From Mycolicibacterium anyangense (GTDB lineage Bacteria; Actinomycetota; Actinomycetes; Mycobacteriales; Mycobacteriaceae), in the NCBI RefSeq assembly GCF_010731855.1, contig NZ_AP022620.1, positions 1,798,001 through 1,862,000 on the forward strand: a stretch of DNA of 64,000 nucleotides, given 5' to 3'. Numbering within the stretch: position 1 is the first letter of the stretch; each line of letters starts with the position of its first letter. A program made the translations under genes and the position numbers. Shown piece by piece: positions 46,891 through 55,491 of the stretch. The notes beneath the pieces are model-generated. The model searched no databases, was not told where the DNA came from, and saw only the letters and a list, made by a program, of their open reading frames with translations.

Positions 46891-47622
46891 GTGCCGCGCA
46901 AGGTCCTCTTCATCTACAACGATCCGAACGCCCCCGAGGCACAACTCGGCGAGACGTTCACCGAACTCGGTTTCGACGTCGACACCTTCGAGGTGGTGGC
47001 CCCGCATCAGGCGGCCGATCCCGCCGTCGAGGTCAGCTTCCCCGACCCGACCCGCTACGACGTGATCGTGCCGCTCGGGTCGCGGTGGGCGGTGTACGAC
47101 GACCGGCTGCCCTGGGTTCAGACCGAGATCGACACGGTGCGCCGCGCGGTGGACGCCGGCGTGGGTGTGTTGGGGGTCTGCTTCGGCGGGCAGCTGGTGG
47201 CCGCCGCACTCGGCGGTTCGGTGACGCGGTCGGACTCCCCCGAGGTCGGCTGGCATCACGTACACAGCAGCGACCACGACCTGGTGCCCGAAGGCTGGTG
47301 GTTCCAGTGGCACTTCGACCGATTCACCCCACCGCCGGACGCCGTGGAGATCGCCAGGACCGATCGGGCATCCCAAGCGTTCGTCAAGGGCCGGGCCATG
47401 GGCCTGCAGTTCCACCCGGAACTCGACCACGGCCTGCTCGAACTGTGGATCGCCGACGACTATCACGGCACTCGCGATGTCGAGCGGCTCGGCCTGAGCC
47501 ACGACGACCTGCGCGCCCACACCACCACCCACGTCGACGACGCCGCCCGCCGGCTGCGCCGGCTGGTCCGGGGGTTCCTCGACAACGTCGCCGACGCGAA
47601 GCCGGCCCCGGTGGCACGGTGA
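46891..47622 (+). CDS. Class I glutamine amidotransferase-like protein
   Basis: A 243-residue free-standing GATase1 protein. Nucleophile Cys97 lies in LGVCFGGQLVAAALGG, and His175/Glu177 in GLQFHPELD complete the triad. It resembles the GuaA-type amidotransferase domain proteins found alone in actinobacteria; the acceptor substrate is unknown and no synthetase partner is next to it. The GTG start fits a leaderless promoter. The C-terminal 60 residues are Arg/His-rich. Its stop is one base from the end of the convergent hydrogenase protease gene. Confidence 0.85.
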   Translation: MPRKVLFIYNDPNAPEAQLGETFTELGFDVDTFEVVAPHQAADPAVEVSFPDPTRYDVIVPLGSRWAVYDDRLPWVQTEIDTVRRAVDAGVGVLGVCFGGQLVAAALGGSVTRSDSPEVGWHHVHSSDHDLVPEGWWFQWHFDRFTPPPDAVEIARTDRASQAFVKGRAMGLQFHPELDHGLLELWIADDYHGTRDVERLGLSHDDLRAHTTTHVDDAARRLRRLVRGFLDNVADAKPAPVAR

Positions 47623-47623
47623 T

Positions 47624-48067
47624 TCAGCTCGTCGCGTCCAGCTCCGCGCACACCAGCGCAACCGTAGCCGGAACCGCCTGAGCCACAACAGCACTCAATC
47701 CGCTGCCGTATCCGACGTCGGCCACGTCGACACTGACGACCACCACCCGGCCGGGGGCGCGGCCCAATGCTGCGGCCAACCGGTAGGTGGCGGCCAGGTC
47801 GAGGTCGTGGGAGCTGAGCACACCGGGTGACGCGAGATCCCCGATACCGCCGCGCCGCACTCGGCCCGCTATCGCGTCCTGCCCCACCGCGGCGTCGACG
47901 ATCACCGCCACATCGGCCCCGTCCCAGGCGTCGATGAGCGCGGCCGGTTCCACCGCGCAGTGCACCACCGGCACCCCAGGACACTGCCGGCCGACCTCGG
48001 CGGCCACGGCCAGACCCACCCCGTCATCGCGACGGTGTGCGTTGCCCAGACCGATCACCACCCTCAC
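47624..48067 (-). CDS. [NiFe]-hydrogenase maturation endopeptidase
   Basis: A 147-residue HyaD/HycI-type (M52) protease that cuts the C-terminal tail of the hydrogenase large subunit after nickel insertion. [24 protein letters not shown] is the family signature with the metal-binding Asp of the RxDDGVG loop; VAVIVDAAV supplies the second acid and the SSHDLDLAATYRLA segment the His. The GTG at 48067 overlaps the large-subunit stop (GTGA), so the last gene of the operon encodes the specific protease for the first-made substrate. The open frame extends upstream to 48145 only inside the large-subunit gene. Confidence 0.9.
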   Translation of the reverse strand: MRVVIGLGNAHRRDDGVGLAVAAEVGRQCPGVPVVHCAVEPAALIDAWDGADVAVIVDAAVGQDAIAGRVRRGGIGDLASPGVLSSHDLDLAATYRLAAALGRAPGRVVVVSVDVADVGYGSGLSAVVAQAVPATVALVCAELDATS

Positions 48068-49350
48068 CGGCGGTCGACCCGCAGGGTGAGGAAATGCGTC
48101 GCGCATGAGATGCACGGGTCGTAATTGCGAATAGCCCGCTCGCACAACGTCGTCAGCGCGGCGTCGTCGAGGTCGGACCCAGCCAGCACCACCCGGGTGA
48201 GGTCGTCCTCGATCGCCGCCTGGTTCTGCGCGGTGGGCGGCACGATCACCGCCGCTCGAATGAGCCCGTCCGCACCGATCTCGTAGCGGTGGTAGAGCAG
48301 ACCACGCGGTGCCTCACTGACTCCGTGACCGATACCCGGCCGAGCCGGGACATCGACGAACGGGCGCGCCGGCGGTTCGTAGTCGGCGATGATACGCAAC
48401 GCCTCCTCGACGGCGTAGACCGTCTCGACCGCCCGAACGACGATGCTGCGGAACGGGTTCCGGCACTCATCGCCCAACCCCGCCGCACTCGCCGCCTGGC
48501 GGGCAACCGGGGAGAGCAACCGGGAGTTCAGTGAGTAGCGGGCAAGCGGCCCGGTGAGGTGCCGGGCACCGTCCAGGGTGGCGTGCAGCGCGGTCGAGTG
48601 CGGCACCTGGGTTTCCCGGACGTGGTCGCTGAACTCGGCGACCTCGAAGGGCTCACCGGCGCTGCGGGCGATCAGCCCGTCCTCGATCGCGTAGCGCGGC
48701 CCGGTCAACGCCAGGAGTTCGTGTTCGACGGTCAGATCCGGGAAGTCGAAGCCGGCCACCCAGCTCACGGTGGCCAGTGCATCGTCGAGTGCCCGGCGCA
48801 GGAGCTCGGCCATCGGAACCAGATCGGCGGCGGTGGGCACCGAGTAGAAACCGCCGAGCCGCACATTGATCGGGTGGATGGCACGGCCGCCGATGAGTTC
48901 CATCAGTTGGTTGCCGGCCTTCTTGAGCGCCAGACCCCGCTCGACGGCCGCCCGGTGGTTCCTGGCCACGGCGATGACGTCGGGCTCGCCGAGGAAGTCC
49001 GGTGCGTGCAGCAGGTACATGTGCAGGGCATGGCTGTGGATCCACTCGCCGCAGTACAACAGCCGCCGCAACGCGACCAGCTGCGGATCGATCAGGACCC
49101 CACACGCGTCCTCCAAGGCGTTGCACGCGCTGATCTGGTAGGCCACCGGGCAGATCCCGCAGATCCGGGCGGTCAGGTCGGGTGGTTCGGTGTGGGCCCG
49201 GCCACGGAGAAAGGCCTCGAAGAACCGCGGCGGCTCATAGATGTTGAGTTCGACGCGCTCGGGAATCCCGTCGCGCAACTCGACGTGCAGGGCGCCTTCG
49301 CCCTCGACCCGGGTCAGCGCACCGACCCGGATGGTCCGGGAATCAGTCAT
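48064..49350 (-). CDS. Group 3b [NiFe]-hydrogenase large (alpha) subunit
   Basis: A 428-residue catalytic subunit carrying the NiFe(CN)2CO site. N-terminal [11 protein letters not shown] has the conserved Glu16; [11 protein letters not shown] gives Cys64 and Cys67; the C-terminal DPCISCATH gives Cys413 and Cys416. The predicted cleavage after His419 removes the nine-residue tail FLTLRVDRR. Sequence and operon content are those of cytoplasmic, bidirectional NADP-linked group 3b enzymes (Hyh/sulfhydrogenase type), like the Hyd3 enzyme of M. smegmatis. It overlaps the small subunit by 8 bp and the protease by 4 bp. Confidence 0.94.
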   Translation of the reverse strand: MTDSRTIRVGALTRVEGEGALHVELRDGIPERVELNIYEPPRFFEAFLRGRAHTEPPDLTARICGICPVAYQISACNALEDACGVLIDPQLVALRRLLYCGEWIHSHALHMYLLHAPDFLGEPDVIAVARNHRAAVERGLALKKAGNQLMELIGGRAIHPINVRLGGFYSVPTAADLVPMAELLRRALDDALATVSWVAGFDFPDLTVEHELLALTGPRYAIEDGLIARSAGEPFEVAEFSDHVRETQVPHSTALHATLDGARHLTGPLARYSLNSRLLSPVARQAASAAGLGDECRNPFRSIVVRAVETVYAVEEALRIIADYEPPARPFVDVPARPGIGHGVSEAPRGLLYHRYEIGADGLIRAAVIVPPTAQNQAAIEDDLTRVVLAGSDLDDAALTTLCERAIRNYDPCISCATHFLTLRVDRR

Positions 49351-50098
49351 GGCGGTGGCGCTCCGCATCGAATCCGGCGGCGTTGAACGTCGCGAACACC
49401 CGGTCCACCTCCGGACCCGACATGCCGTCGCGGTGCAGCAGCGGGATGAGCGCCGGCAGGTTCGGAGTGGCCATCGGTCCGAAACAGCCGTAGCAGCCCC
49501 GGTGGTGGCGCGGGCACAGTGCCCCGCAGCCGGCATGGGTGACCGGGCCCAGGCAGGCGATGCCCTCGGCCACCGTCACACACGTCACCCCGGCGCGTTT
49601 GCACTCGGTGCAGACCGTCGAGGCGGGCAACCGGGGCTTGCGTCCCACCAGCAGCGCCGCCAGGCTGTCGAGCAGCTGGCGGCGGTCGATCGGACAGCCG
49701 CGCATCTCGTAGTCCACGGTGACGTGCGCCGAGGCTGGGGTCGAGGTGGCCAGGGTGCTGATGTAGTCGGGCCGGGCGTAGACCACGGAGGTGAACTCGG
49801 TGACGTCGGCGAAATTGCGCAACGCCTGGATACCGCCGGCCGTGGCGCAGGCCCCGATCGCCACGAGAATGCCTGACTGTTCCCGGATTTCGCGGATCCT
49901 GCGCTCATCGGATTCGGTGGTGACCGACCCTTCGACCAGGGACACGTCATACGGGCCGGCGACGATCGCACTCGAGGCCTCGGCGAACGTCGCGATCTGC
50001 ACCTGCTCGGCCAACGTCAGCAGCTCGTCCTCGCAGTCGAGCAACGTCAGCTGACATCCGTCGCACGAGGCGAACTTCCACACCGCAAGACTGGGCAT
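49343..50098 (-). CDS. Group 3b [NiFe]-hydrogenase small (delta) subunit
   Basis: A 251-residue iron-sulfur subunit. The proximal [4Fe-4S] ligands are Cys12 and Cys15 (ASCDGCQ), Cys84 (GACA) and Cys135 (RGCPID). A Cys-rich C-terminal half (CTECKR at 163-168, Cys173, Cys182, Cys191, Cys195, Cys202, Cys205) binds two more [4Fe-4S] clusters. There is no twin-arginine signal, so the enzyme is cytoplasmic. It passes electrons between the NiFe site and the flavin/beta subunits. The start is one base after the gamma-subunit stop. Confidence 0.93.
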   Translation of the reverse strand: MPSLAVWKFASCDGCQLTLLDCEDELLTLAEQVQIATFAEASSAIVAGPYDVSLVEGSVTTESDERRIREIREQSGILVAIGACATAGGIQALRNFADVTEFTSVVYARPDYISTLATSTPASAHVTVDYEMRGCPIDRRQLLDSLAALLVGRKPRLPASTVCTECKRAGVTCVTVAEGIACLGPVTHAGCGALCPRHHRGCYGCFGPMATPNLPALIPLLHRDGMSGPEVDRVFATFNAAGFDAERHRHD

Positions 50099-50099
50099 C

Positions 50100-50960
50100 T
50101 CAGAGCTCCCGCACGTCCAGCAGTGGGCGAGCCACGTCGTAGCCGACCACCGGTCCGTCGCGGCACACCAGCAGCGGGCCCAGCTGGCAGTGGCCGCACC
50201 ACCCGATACCGCACTGCATGTTGCGTTCCAGCGACACCCGGATAGCGGTGTCCGCCACCCCCTTGTCGAGCAACGCCAGGGCACCGAACCGCATCATCGG
50301 TTCCGGACCGCACAGAAATGCCGTCACCCGGTCGGCCTGCAGCGAGAGCCGCCGCAGCGGTTCGGTGACGAAACCCGTCTCACCCGGCCAGCCCTGGATC
50401 GGCACATCGACGGTCAGATGCACCTCGAGTCGCGAATCCTGTTGCCAGCGTTCCAGTTCCGCGGCGTAGAGGAAGTCCTTGCGGGCCCGCGCACCGGCGA
50501 TCAGGATGACCCGGCCGTAGCGGTCACGGTGCGCCAGCGCGCCGAGAACCACCGGGCGCAGCGGGGCCAGGCCCACCCCACCGGCGACGATCACCAGGTC
50601 GCGCCCCACCGCGTCGTCCACACCCCAGCTGGTGCCGAACGGACCGCGCGCCCCCAGTGTGCTGCCCGGTTCGGCGGCACACAGTGCGGCGCTGACCGCG
50701 CCGACCGAGCGGATGGTGTGGGTGATGGTGCCGTCCGACACTGACGGGTCGCCGCTGACCGAGATGGCCACCTCACCAACCCCGAAGGCGTAGAGCATCA
50801 TGAACTCCCCCGGCCGCGGTGCCGACAGTTCGGTGGCCACCGGCTCCAGGCACAGCGTCACCGAGTCGGCGTTCTCGATCACCTTCGAGCGCACCCGGTA
50901 GGGCGTCGGCGCCATCGCCGAGGATCCCGGCACCCAGCCTCGCGTCACCGCCTCGGTCAC
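50100..50960 (-). CDS. Hydrogenase gamma subunit, FAD/NAD(P)-binding diaphorase
   Basis: A 286-residue ferredoxin-NADP reductase-type subunit. It has a flavin-binding barrel ([24 protein letters not shown]), an NAD(P) Rossmann domain ([23 protein letters not shown]) and a C-terminal [2Fe-2S] motif [25 protein letters not shown] with four Cys, as in PyrK/HydG-type reductases. It lets the complex exchange electrons with NAD(P)H. The GTG at 50960 overlaps the beta-subunit stop (GTGA). Confidence 0.92.
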   Translation of the reverse strand: MTEAVTRGWVPGSSAMAPTPYRVRSKVIENADSVTLCLEPVATELSAPRPGEFMMLYAFGVGEVAISVSGDPSVSDGTITHTIRSVGAVSAALCAAEPGSTLGARGPFGTSWGVDDAVGRDLVIVAGGVGLAPLRPVVLGALAHRDRYGRVILIAGARARKDFLYAAELERWQQDSRLEVHLTVDVPIQGWPGETGFVTEPLRRLSLQADRVTAFLCGPEPMMRFGALALLDKGVADTAIRVSLERNMQCGIGWCGHCQLGPLLVCRDGPVVGYDVARPLLDVREL

Positions 50961-52081
50961 CCCTGATCCCCCGGATCCCCGGCCAGCCGGGCGAAGGTCG
51001 CCATCTCCTCGGTGATGTCGATTCCGGTGGGACACCAGGCGATACAGCGCCCGCACCCGACGCAGCCGGAGCTGCCGAACTGGTCATGCCAACTGGACAG
51101 TTTGTGGGTGAGCCAGTGCCGGTAGCGCGACGGTCCGGATTGGCGGACCGGGCCCTCGTGGACGAGGGTGAAGTCGAGTTCGAAGCAGGACGCCCACTCC
51201 ATCCACCGCTCGGCATGCTCGCCGGTGAGGTCGGTGACCTCAGTTGTGCTGGTACAGAAGCAGGTTGGGCACACCATGGTGCAGTTGCCACAGGTCAGAC
51301 AACGACTCGCGACGTCCTCCCAGTGCGGGGATTCGCGGGCCTCGATGAGCAGCCGGCGCAGATCGGTCTCCGGCATGTGGCGGCCCATCGCGTGCGCGGC
51401 GGCGGCGACCTGCGCGGCGGCCGACTCGGTCTCGGCGGGCCCGGCGGCCCGGTGCGGCACGGCGGCCAGGATGTCGGCGCCCGCCGCGCTGCCGGTTTCG
51501 ACCAGGTAGCTGGGCTCCTGGCCGTCGAGCCGTTCGGTCAGAGCAAGGTCGTAGCCGGACCGGCAGGCCGGCCCGGTGTCCATCGAGGCGCAGAAGCACA
51601 ACCGGCCGGGTTCGGTGCAGTTGACCGCGATCACGAAAGCCGGTGCGCGTCTGCCGACATAGGACCCGTCGGGGTGGGCGCCACCGGAGAGCACCCGGTC
51701 GAGCACGCCGATGCCGGCCAGATCGCAGCCGTGCACCCCGACCAAGGCATACCGGGGTTCGGGCCCGTCGGCGGCATCGACACCGTCGGCGCCGCATCCC
51801 CACAGCTTCTGGCGCGGCCGGTGCAGGAACTGCTTCCAGGACTGCGGGCCGCTGGAATGGCCGAACACGGCGGAATCATCGCGGCGGCGCAGCTGATAAC
51901 TGCCCGGTGCGACGTCGACGCCCCAGCCCCGAGGCAGATCGTCGGCACTGGTCAGTTCGGCGAGCACGATCGCGTTGTCGCGCAGCGTGGGACCCACCAC
52001 CGTGTAGCCACGCCGGCCTAGCTCCTCGACGAGCCGGTGCAAACCCGTGCCGTCGAGAACGACGGCATCGCTGGTCGCCAT
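50957..52081 (-). CDS. Hydrogenase beta subunit, two-[4Fe-4S] ferredoxin protein
   Basis: A 374-residue electron-transfer subunit of the anaerobic sulfite reductase A/HydB type. The C-terminal half carries two ferredoxin motifs, CLTCGNCTMVCPTCFC and CVGCGRCIAWCPTGID; the N-terminal half has YALVGVHGCDLAGIGVLDRV and VNCTEPGRLCFCASMDTGPAC. It links the small subunit and the flavin subunit. First gene of a five-gene operon in which every junction overlaps or nearly touches. The ATG at 52081 is preferred; an in-frame ATG at 52105 is possible. A DosR-like box lies about 65 bp upstream. Confidence 0.91.
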   Translation of the reverse strand: MATSDAVVLDGTGLHRLVEELGRRGYTVVGPTLRDNAIVLAELTSADDLPRGWGVDVAPGSYQLRRRDDSAVFGHSSGPQSWKQFLHRPRQKLWGCGADGVDAADGPEPRYALVGVHGCDLAGIGVLDRVLSGGAHPDGSYVGRRAPAFVIAVNCTEPGRLCFCASMDTGPACRSGYDLALTERLDGQEPSYLVETGSAAGADILAAVPHRAAGPAETESAAAQVAAAAHAMGRHMPETDLRRLLIEARESPHWEDVASRCLTCGNCTMVCPTCFCTSTTEVTDLTGEHAERWMEWASCFELDFTLVHEGPVRQSGPSRYRHWLTHKLSSWHDQFGSSGCVGCGRCIAWCPTGIDITEEMATFARLAGDPGDQG

Positions 52082-52139
52082 GCTGTCATCGTCGCGCACC
52101 GGCATGGCCCGGCGCGTGGGTCATTCGGGGTACCGGTGA

Positions 52140-52153
52140 GGGCCTAAAGTCAC
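52140..52153. promoter_or_regulatory. DosR (DevR) box candidate between the hydrogenase operon and the pyruvate-kinase-like gene
   Basis: GTGACTTTAGGCCC on the minus strand matches the core GGGACTTTAGTCCC of the mycobacterial DosR palindrome at 12 of 14 positions. Its centre is about 65 bp from the hydrogenase ATG and about 60 bp from the predicted leaderless start of the divergent gene, typical activator distances. Group 3b hydrogenase of M. smegmatis is known to be under DosR control, which supports the call. Confidence 0.7.
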
Positions 52154-52192
52154 CTCACCCCCAGCGTTCACCGGATTGCAACCTGACCTGAC

Positions 52193-52198
52193 TAGCGT
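52193..52198 (+). promoter_or_regulatory. Predicted leaderless promoter of the pyruvate-kinase-like gene (-10 element)
   Basis: TAGCGT, seven bases, then the ATG at 52206. The DosR-like box is centred about 60 bp upstream of this start. Confidence 0.55.
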
Positions 52199-52205
52199 CC
52201 GGGCC

Positions 52206-54026
52206 ATGTCTGCCGATGCGGATCACCTGGACGGCCTGCAGCACGATGTCGACGAGCTGCTGGGAACCTTGTCGGACGCCCAGGCCCGATGGCAACCCTG
52301 GACCGACCCGGTCGCACCCGAAAATCGCTGCAGCGCAATCAACCTCGTGCATTACTGGGCGCTGCGCCAGTACGATCTGCGGGATCTTCAGGGCCGGCTG
52401 GCCACCTTGGGATTGTCCTCGCTCGGACGCAGCGAAGGCCATGTCCAGGCCACGTTGGCTTCGGTGTCGGCGGCCATCGCGGCCATCCGCGGCCAGGGCT
52501 GGCAGCCGCCGACCGAGGCCACCGTCACCCCGGAGCAGGGAACGGAGCTACTCAACCGCAACGCCGATGCGCTGCTGGGGCCCGCCGCCGAGGACCGGGC
52601 CGCCCGGATCATGGTCACCCTGCCCTCGGAAGCCGCCACCGATATCGGATTGGTGAGCGCCCTGATCGGCTCCGGCATGCGGATCGCCCGGATCAACTGC
52701 GCCCACGACGACGCCGACGCCTGGAAAGCCATGGCCGCCAACGTCCGAGCCGCCGCCGCCCGGGCCGGCCTGTCGTGTCTGATTGCGATGGACCTGGCCG
52801 GGCCCAAGCTGCGGACCGGCCCGCTGCAGGACGGCCCGCAGGTGGTCCGACTGCATCCGAGCCGCAATGTGCGCGGCCAGGTGGTGGCCGCCGCACGGGG
52901 CTGGCTGACCTCCGGCCAGCGCCCCGCCCGCGCCCCCGAACCGGGCCTGACCACGGTGCCGGTGGATCCCGGGTGGCTGAGCCGGCGGACCGAAGGTGAG
53001 GAGCTGCTGCTGCACGACAGCCGCGGCTCCAAACGACGGCTGCTGGTGGGAGCGACGCTCCCCGGCGGCGTGGTGGTCACCACCGAGAAGACCACCTACC
53101 TGGAGACCGGCACCGTACTGACGGCGTCGGATCCCGCCCGCGACACCACCGTGGTGGGGGCGCTCCCGGTGGTCGACGAGGCCATCAAACTCGCCGCCGG
53201 CGACGTGCTGCGGCTGACCCGCGACTGCACGCCGGTCCCCGCCGACGAAGACCCGCCCCGGATCGGGTGCACGCTGCCCGAGCTATTCGACAGCGTGGAG
53301 ACCGGTGAGCGAATCTTCTTCGACGACGGCAAGATCGGCGGCCAGGTCGTCGGCATCCACCCGGACTGGGCCGACATCCGGATCGACCATCCCGCGCGCG
53401 GAACGGTGAAGCTGCACGCCGGGCGCGGTATCAACGTCCCCGACACCGACCTGACCGTGTCGGCACTGACCGACAAGGACCTCGCCGACCTGTCGACGGT
53501 GGTCGCCATCGCTGACGTCGTGCAGTTCTCGTTCGTCCGCGAGCCAGCTGACGTGATTCGCCTCTTCGAGGAACTGACCCGACTCGGTGACACCGATCTC
53601 GGGGTGGTGCTCAAGATCGAGACCCGGCTGGCCTTCGAGCATCTGCCCCAGTTGATGCTCACCGCCATGCGCCGCCCGAACGTCGGGGTGATGATCGCGC
53701 GCGGTGATCTGGCCGTCGAATGCGGCTACGAGCGGATGGCGGAGGTCCAGGAGGAGACGCTGTGCCTGTGCGAGGCGGCTCATCTACCGGTGATCTGGGC
53801 GACGCAGGTGCTCGAGCAGCTGGCCAAGACCGGCCTGCCGTCCCGGGCCGAAATCAGTGACGCCGCAATGGCCGAGCGCGCTGAATGCGTGATGTTGAAC
53901 AAGGGGCCCTACATCACCGACGCGGTGGTCGCCCTCGACGACATCCTGGGCCGGATGGCCGGCCACGAATACAAGAAGAGTTCACTGCTGCGGCCGCTGC
54001 GCTCGTGGGCGGCCAGCACGCCGTAG
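52206..54026 (+). CDS. Pyruvate-kinase-like protein with N-terminal extension
   Basis: A 606-residue protein. The first 130 residues are a helical region not found in pyruvate kinase (IAAIRGQGWQPPTEATVTPEQG). From 134 the kinase core follows: Arg162/Asn164 in RINCAH, DLAGPKLRTG (196-205), FFDDGKIGG (371-379), LTDKDLADL, FSFVREPADV, the catalytic Lys470-Glu472 in VLKIETRLAFEHL, metal Asp501 in ARGDLAVE and Thr533 in WATQVLEQ. The B domain is enlarged by about 100 residues (205-300), and the C-terminal allosteric domain is absent. Key residues are kept, so phosphoryl transfer is plausible, but the substrate may differ. Divergent from the hydrogenase. Confidence 0.85.
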   Translation: MSADADHLDGLQHDVDELLGTLSDAQARWQPWTDPVAPENRCSAINLVHYWALRQYDLRDLQGRLATLGLSSLGRSEGHVQATLASVSAAIAAIRGQGWQPPTEATVTPEQGTELLNRNADALLGPAAEDRAARIMVTLPSEAATDIGLVSALIGSGMRIARINCAHDDADAWKAMAANVRAAAARAGLSCLIAMDLAGPKLRTGPLQDGPQVVRLHPSRNVRGQVVAAARGWLTSGQRPARAPEPGLTTVPVDPGWLSRRTEGEELLLHDSRGSKRRLLVGATLPGGVVVTTEKTTYLETGTVLTASDPARDTTVVGALPVVDEAIKLAAGDVLRLTRDCTPVPADEDPPRIGCTLPELFDSVETGERIFFDDGKIGGQVVGIHPDWADIRIDHPARGTVKLHAGRGINVPDTDLTVSALTDKDLADLSTVVAIADVVQFSFVREPADVIRLFEELTRLGDTDLGVVLKIETRLAFEHLPQLMLTAMRRPNVGVMIARGDLAVECGYERMAEVQEETLCLCEAAHLPVIWATQVLEQLAKTGLPSRAEISDAAMAERAECVMLNKGPYITDAVVALDDILGRMAGHEYKKSSLLRPLRSWAASTP

Positions 54027-54034
54027 TCAGGCAG

Positions 54035-54076
54035 GGCAGTCAGAGCAGGGCAGTCAGAGCAGGGTGCTCAGAGCAC
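54035..54076. repeat. 14-bp tandem repeat between convergent genes
   Basis: GGGCAGTCAGAGCA occurs twice in perfect tandem (54035-54062), and a third copy with three changes (GGGTGCTCAGAGCA) follows to 54076, overlapping the end of the SDR gene. The last copy contains the palindrome GTGCTC-A-GAGCAC, which could act as a terminator. Confidence 0.7.
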
Positions 54077-55447
54077 CCCGGGTGCGGGGTCGTGGCCGAG
54101 TTGGTGGGCCAGCGCGTCGTCGACGGTCCGGTGGCGGAACCGGTGGCCCAGCGTCTGCAGCTTTGCCGGTAGCACCCGCTGGTCGGCCTCGGCGAGCTCA
54201 CGGGCGCCCTGCTCGCCCAGCAGCAGCCGCGGGCCGATCGAGGGCACCGGTAGCAGCGCGGGCCGATGCAGCGTGGCGCCCAGTGCAGCGGTGTAGTCGC
54301 TGTTGCGCACCGGATCGGGGCCGACGGCGTTGACCGGACCGGACAACCGCTCGTCCCAGAGCGCGCGGTAGTACACGTCGAGCAGATCGTCGAGGCCGAT
54401 CCAGGACAGCCACTGCCTGCCGCTGCCCAGCCGCCCGCCCAGTCCGGCGGCGAACAGCGGGCGCATCAGGCGCAGTGTGCCGCCGGCGGCGGCCTGCACG
54501 ATTCCGGTGCGTACCAGTACCGTCCGCAGGCCGGCGTCGGCGGCAGGGGCGGTGGCGGCCTCCCAGTCGGCGACCACGTCGGCCAGGAACCCGTCGCCGC
54601 GGTCGCTGTCCTCGCTCAGCACAGCGTCTCCGCGGTCATAGCCGTAGATGCCGATCGCCGACGCACTGATGAACGCGCGCACCCCTGAGCCCGATCCGGC
54701 GGCCAGCTCGGCGAGCGTGCGGGTGGGTTCGATGCGGGAGTCCCGGATGGCCCGACGATGCGACTCAGTGAACCGTCCGGCGATCGACTCGCCGGCCAGA
54801 TGCACGACGGCATCCACACCGTCGAGCAGGTCGGGCGCGGGATCGGTTGGCTCCCAACGACGTTCGTCGATGCCGGCCGGATTGCGCCGCACCAGCCGGA
54901 TCACCCGATGGCCGCCGGTCGACAGCATCGCCGCCAGCGCCGTGCCGACCAGACCCGACGATCCGGTCATCGCGACGACCAGGCTGCCCGCACCAGCGGC
55001 CGCCGCGTCGCGGTGTGCGGCGAGGTCGTCGGCGAGTTGCCGGTGCCGGTAGGCGAACGTCGAGCGCAGCGCCGCACCGGGGACCGTGGTGTCGACGATG
55101 TCGTGCACGCGGGTGGTGCCATTGCCGGCGTCGCTGTACCGGTGGGTGTGCCGCCACCAGCCGATGACCCGCGGCGGCAGCGTCATCAGACCGTCTGAGG
55201 ACAGCACGTCGACGAACTGGTGGGGCGGGTCATAGCCGGCCGGATCGTGGCGGGCTATCCAGCGCAGCCCAGCGGGCAGACCGAGGATCGCCACACCGTC
55301 GGCCAGCGAACTCGTCTCGGCGACCACCCGCATCGGCTGCCAGGGCGGCACCAGTCTGCGCATCGCTCCGGGCCTGGTGTGCCAGGCGAACACCTCGTCG
55401 AGCGGATGGTCGACGATGCTGGCGTATTCGATACCCACGATGGACAT
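54068..55447 (-). CDS. TIGR01777-type SDR epimerase with N-terminal SRPBCC domain
   Basis: A 459-residue two-domain protein. Residues 1-150 form a START/SRPBCC-like lipid- or ligand-binding domain (MSIVGIEYASIVDHPLDEVFAWHTRPGAMRRLVPPW). Residues 155-450 are an extended SDR of the TIGR01777/YfcH family: VAMTGSSGLVGTALAAML (nucleotide motif), VDAVVHLAGESIAGRFTESHRRAIRDSRIEPTRTL (family signature) and ISASAIGIYGYDRGD with the YxxxK region altered, as usual for this group. The fusion also occurs in other mycobacteria. Substrate unknown. It ends in the tandem repeat, convergent to the pyruvate-kinase-like gene. Confidence 0.88.
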   Translation of the reverse strand: MSIVGIEYASIVDHPLDEVFAWHTRPGAMRRLVPPWQPMRVVAETSSLADGVAILGLPAGLRWIARHDPAGYDPPHQFVDVLSSDGLMTLPPRVIGWWRHTHRYSDAGNGTTRVHDIVDTTVPGAALRSTFAYRHRQLADDLAAHRDAAAAGAGSLVVAMTGSSGLVGTALAAMLSTGGHRVIRLVRRNPAGIDERRWEPTDPAPDLLDGVDAVVHLAGESIAGRFTESHRRAIRDSRIEPTRTLAELAAGSGSGVRAFISASAIGIYGYDRGDAVLSEDSDRGDGFLADVVADWEAATAPAADAGLRTVLVRTGIVQAAAGGTLRLMRPLFAAGLGGRLGSGRQWLSWIGLDDLLDVYYRALWDERLSGPVNAVGPDPVRNSDYTAALGATLHRPALLPVPSIGPRLLLGEQGARELAEADQRVLPAKLQTLGHRFRHRTVDDALAHQLGHDPAPGVL

Positions 55448-55491
55448 TCGGAGCAGAAGCCCGCTCGGATTGGCCCGCGGACTGGTGGGCG

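Noticed and set aside
46282..47694. 470-codon minus-strand frame covering the glutamine amidotransferase-like gene
   Set aside because: Antisense shadow; the plus-strand gene has an intact GATase triad, and the minus strand at 46317-46769 encodes DUF2784 in another frame.
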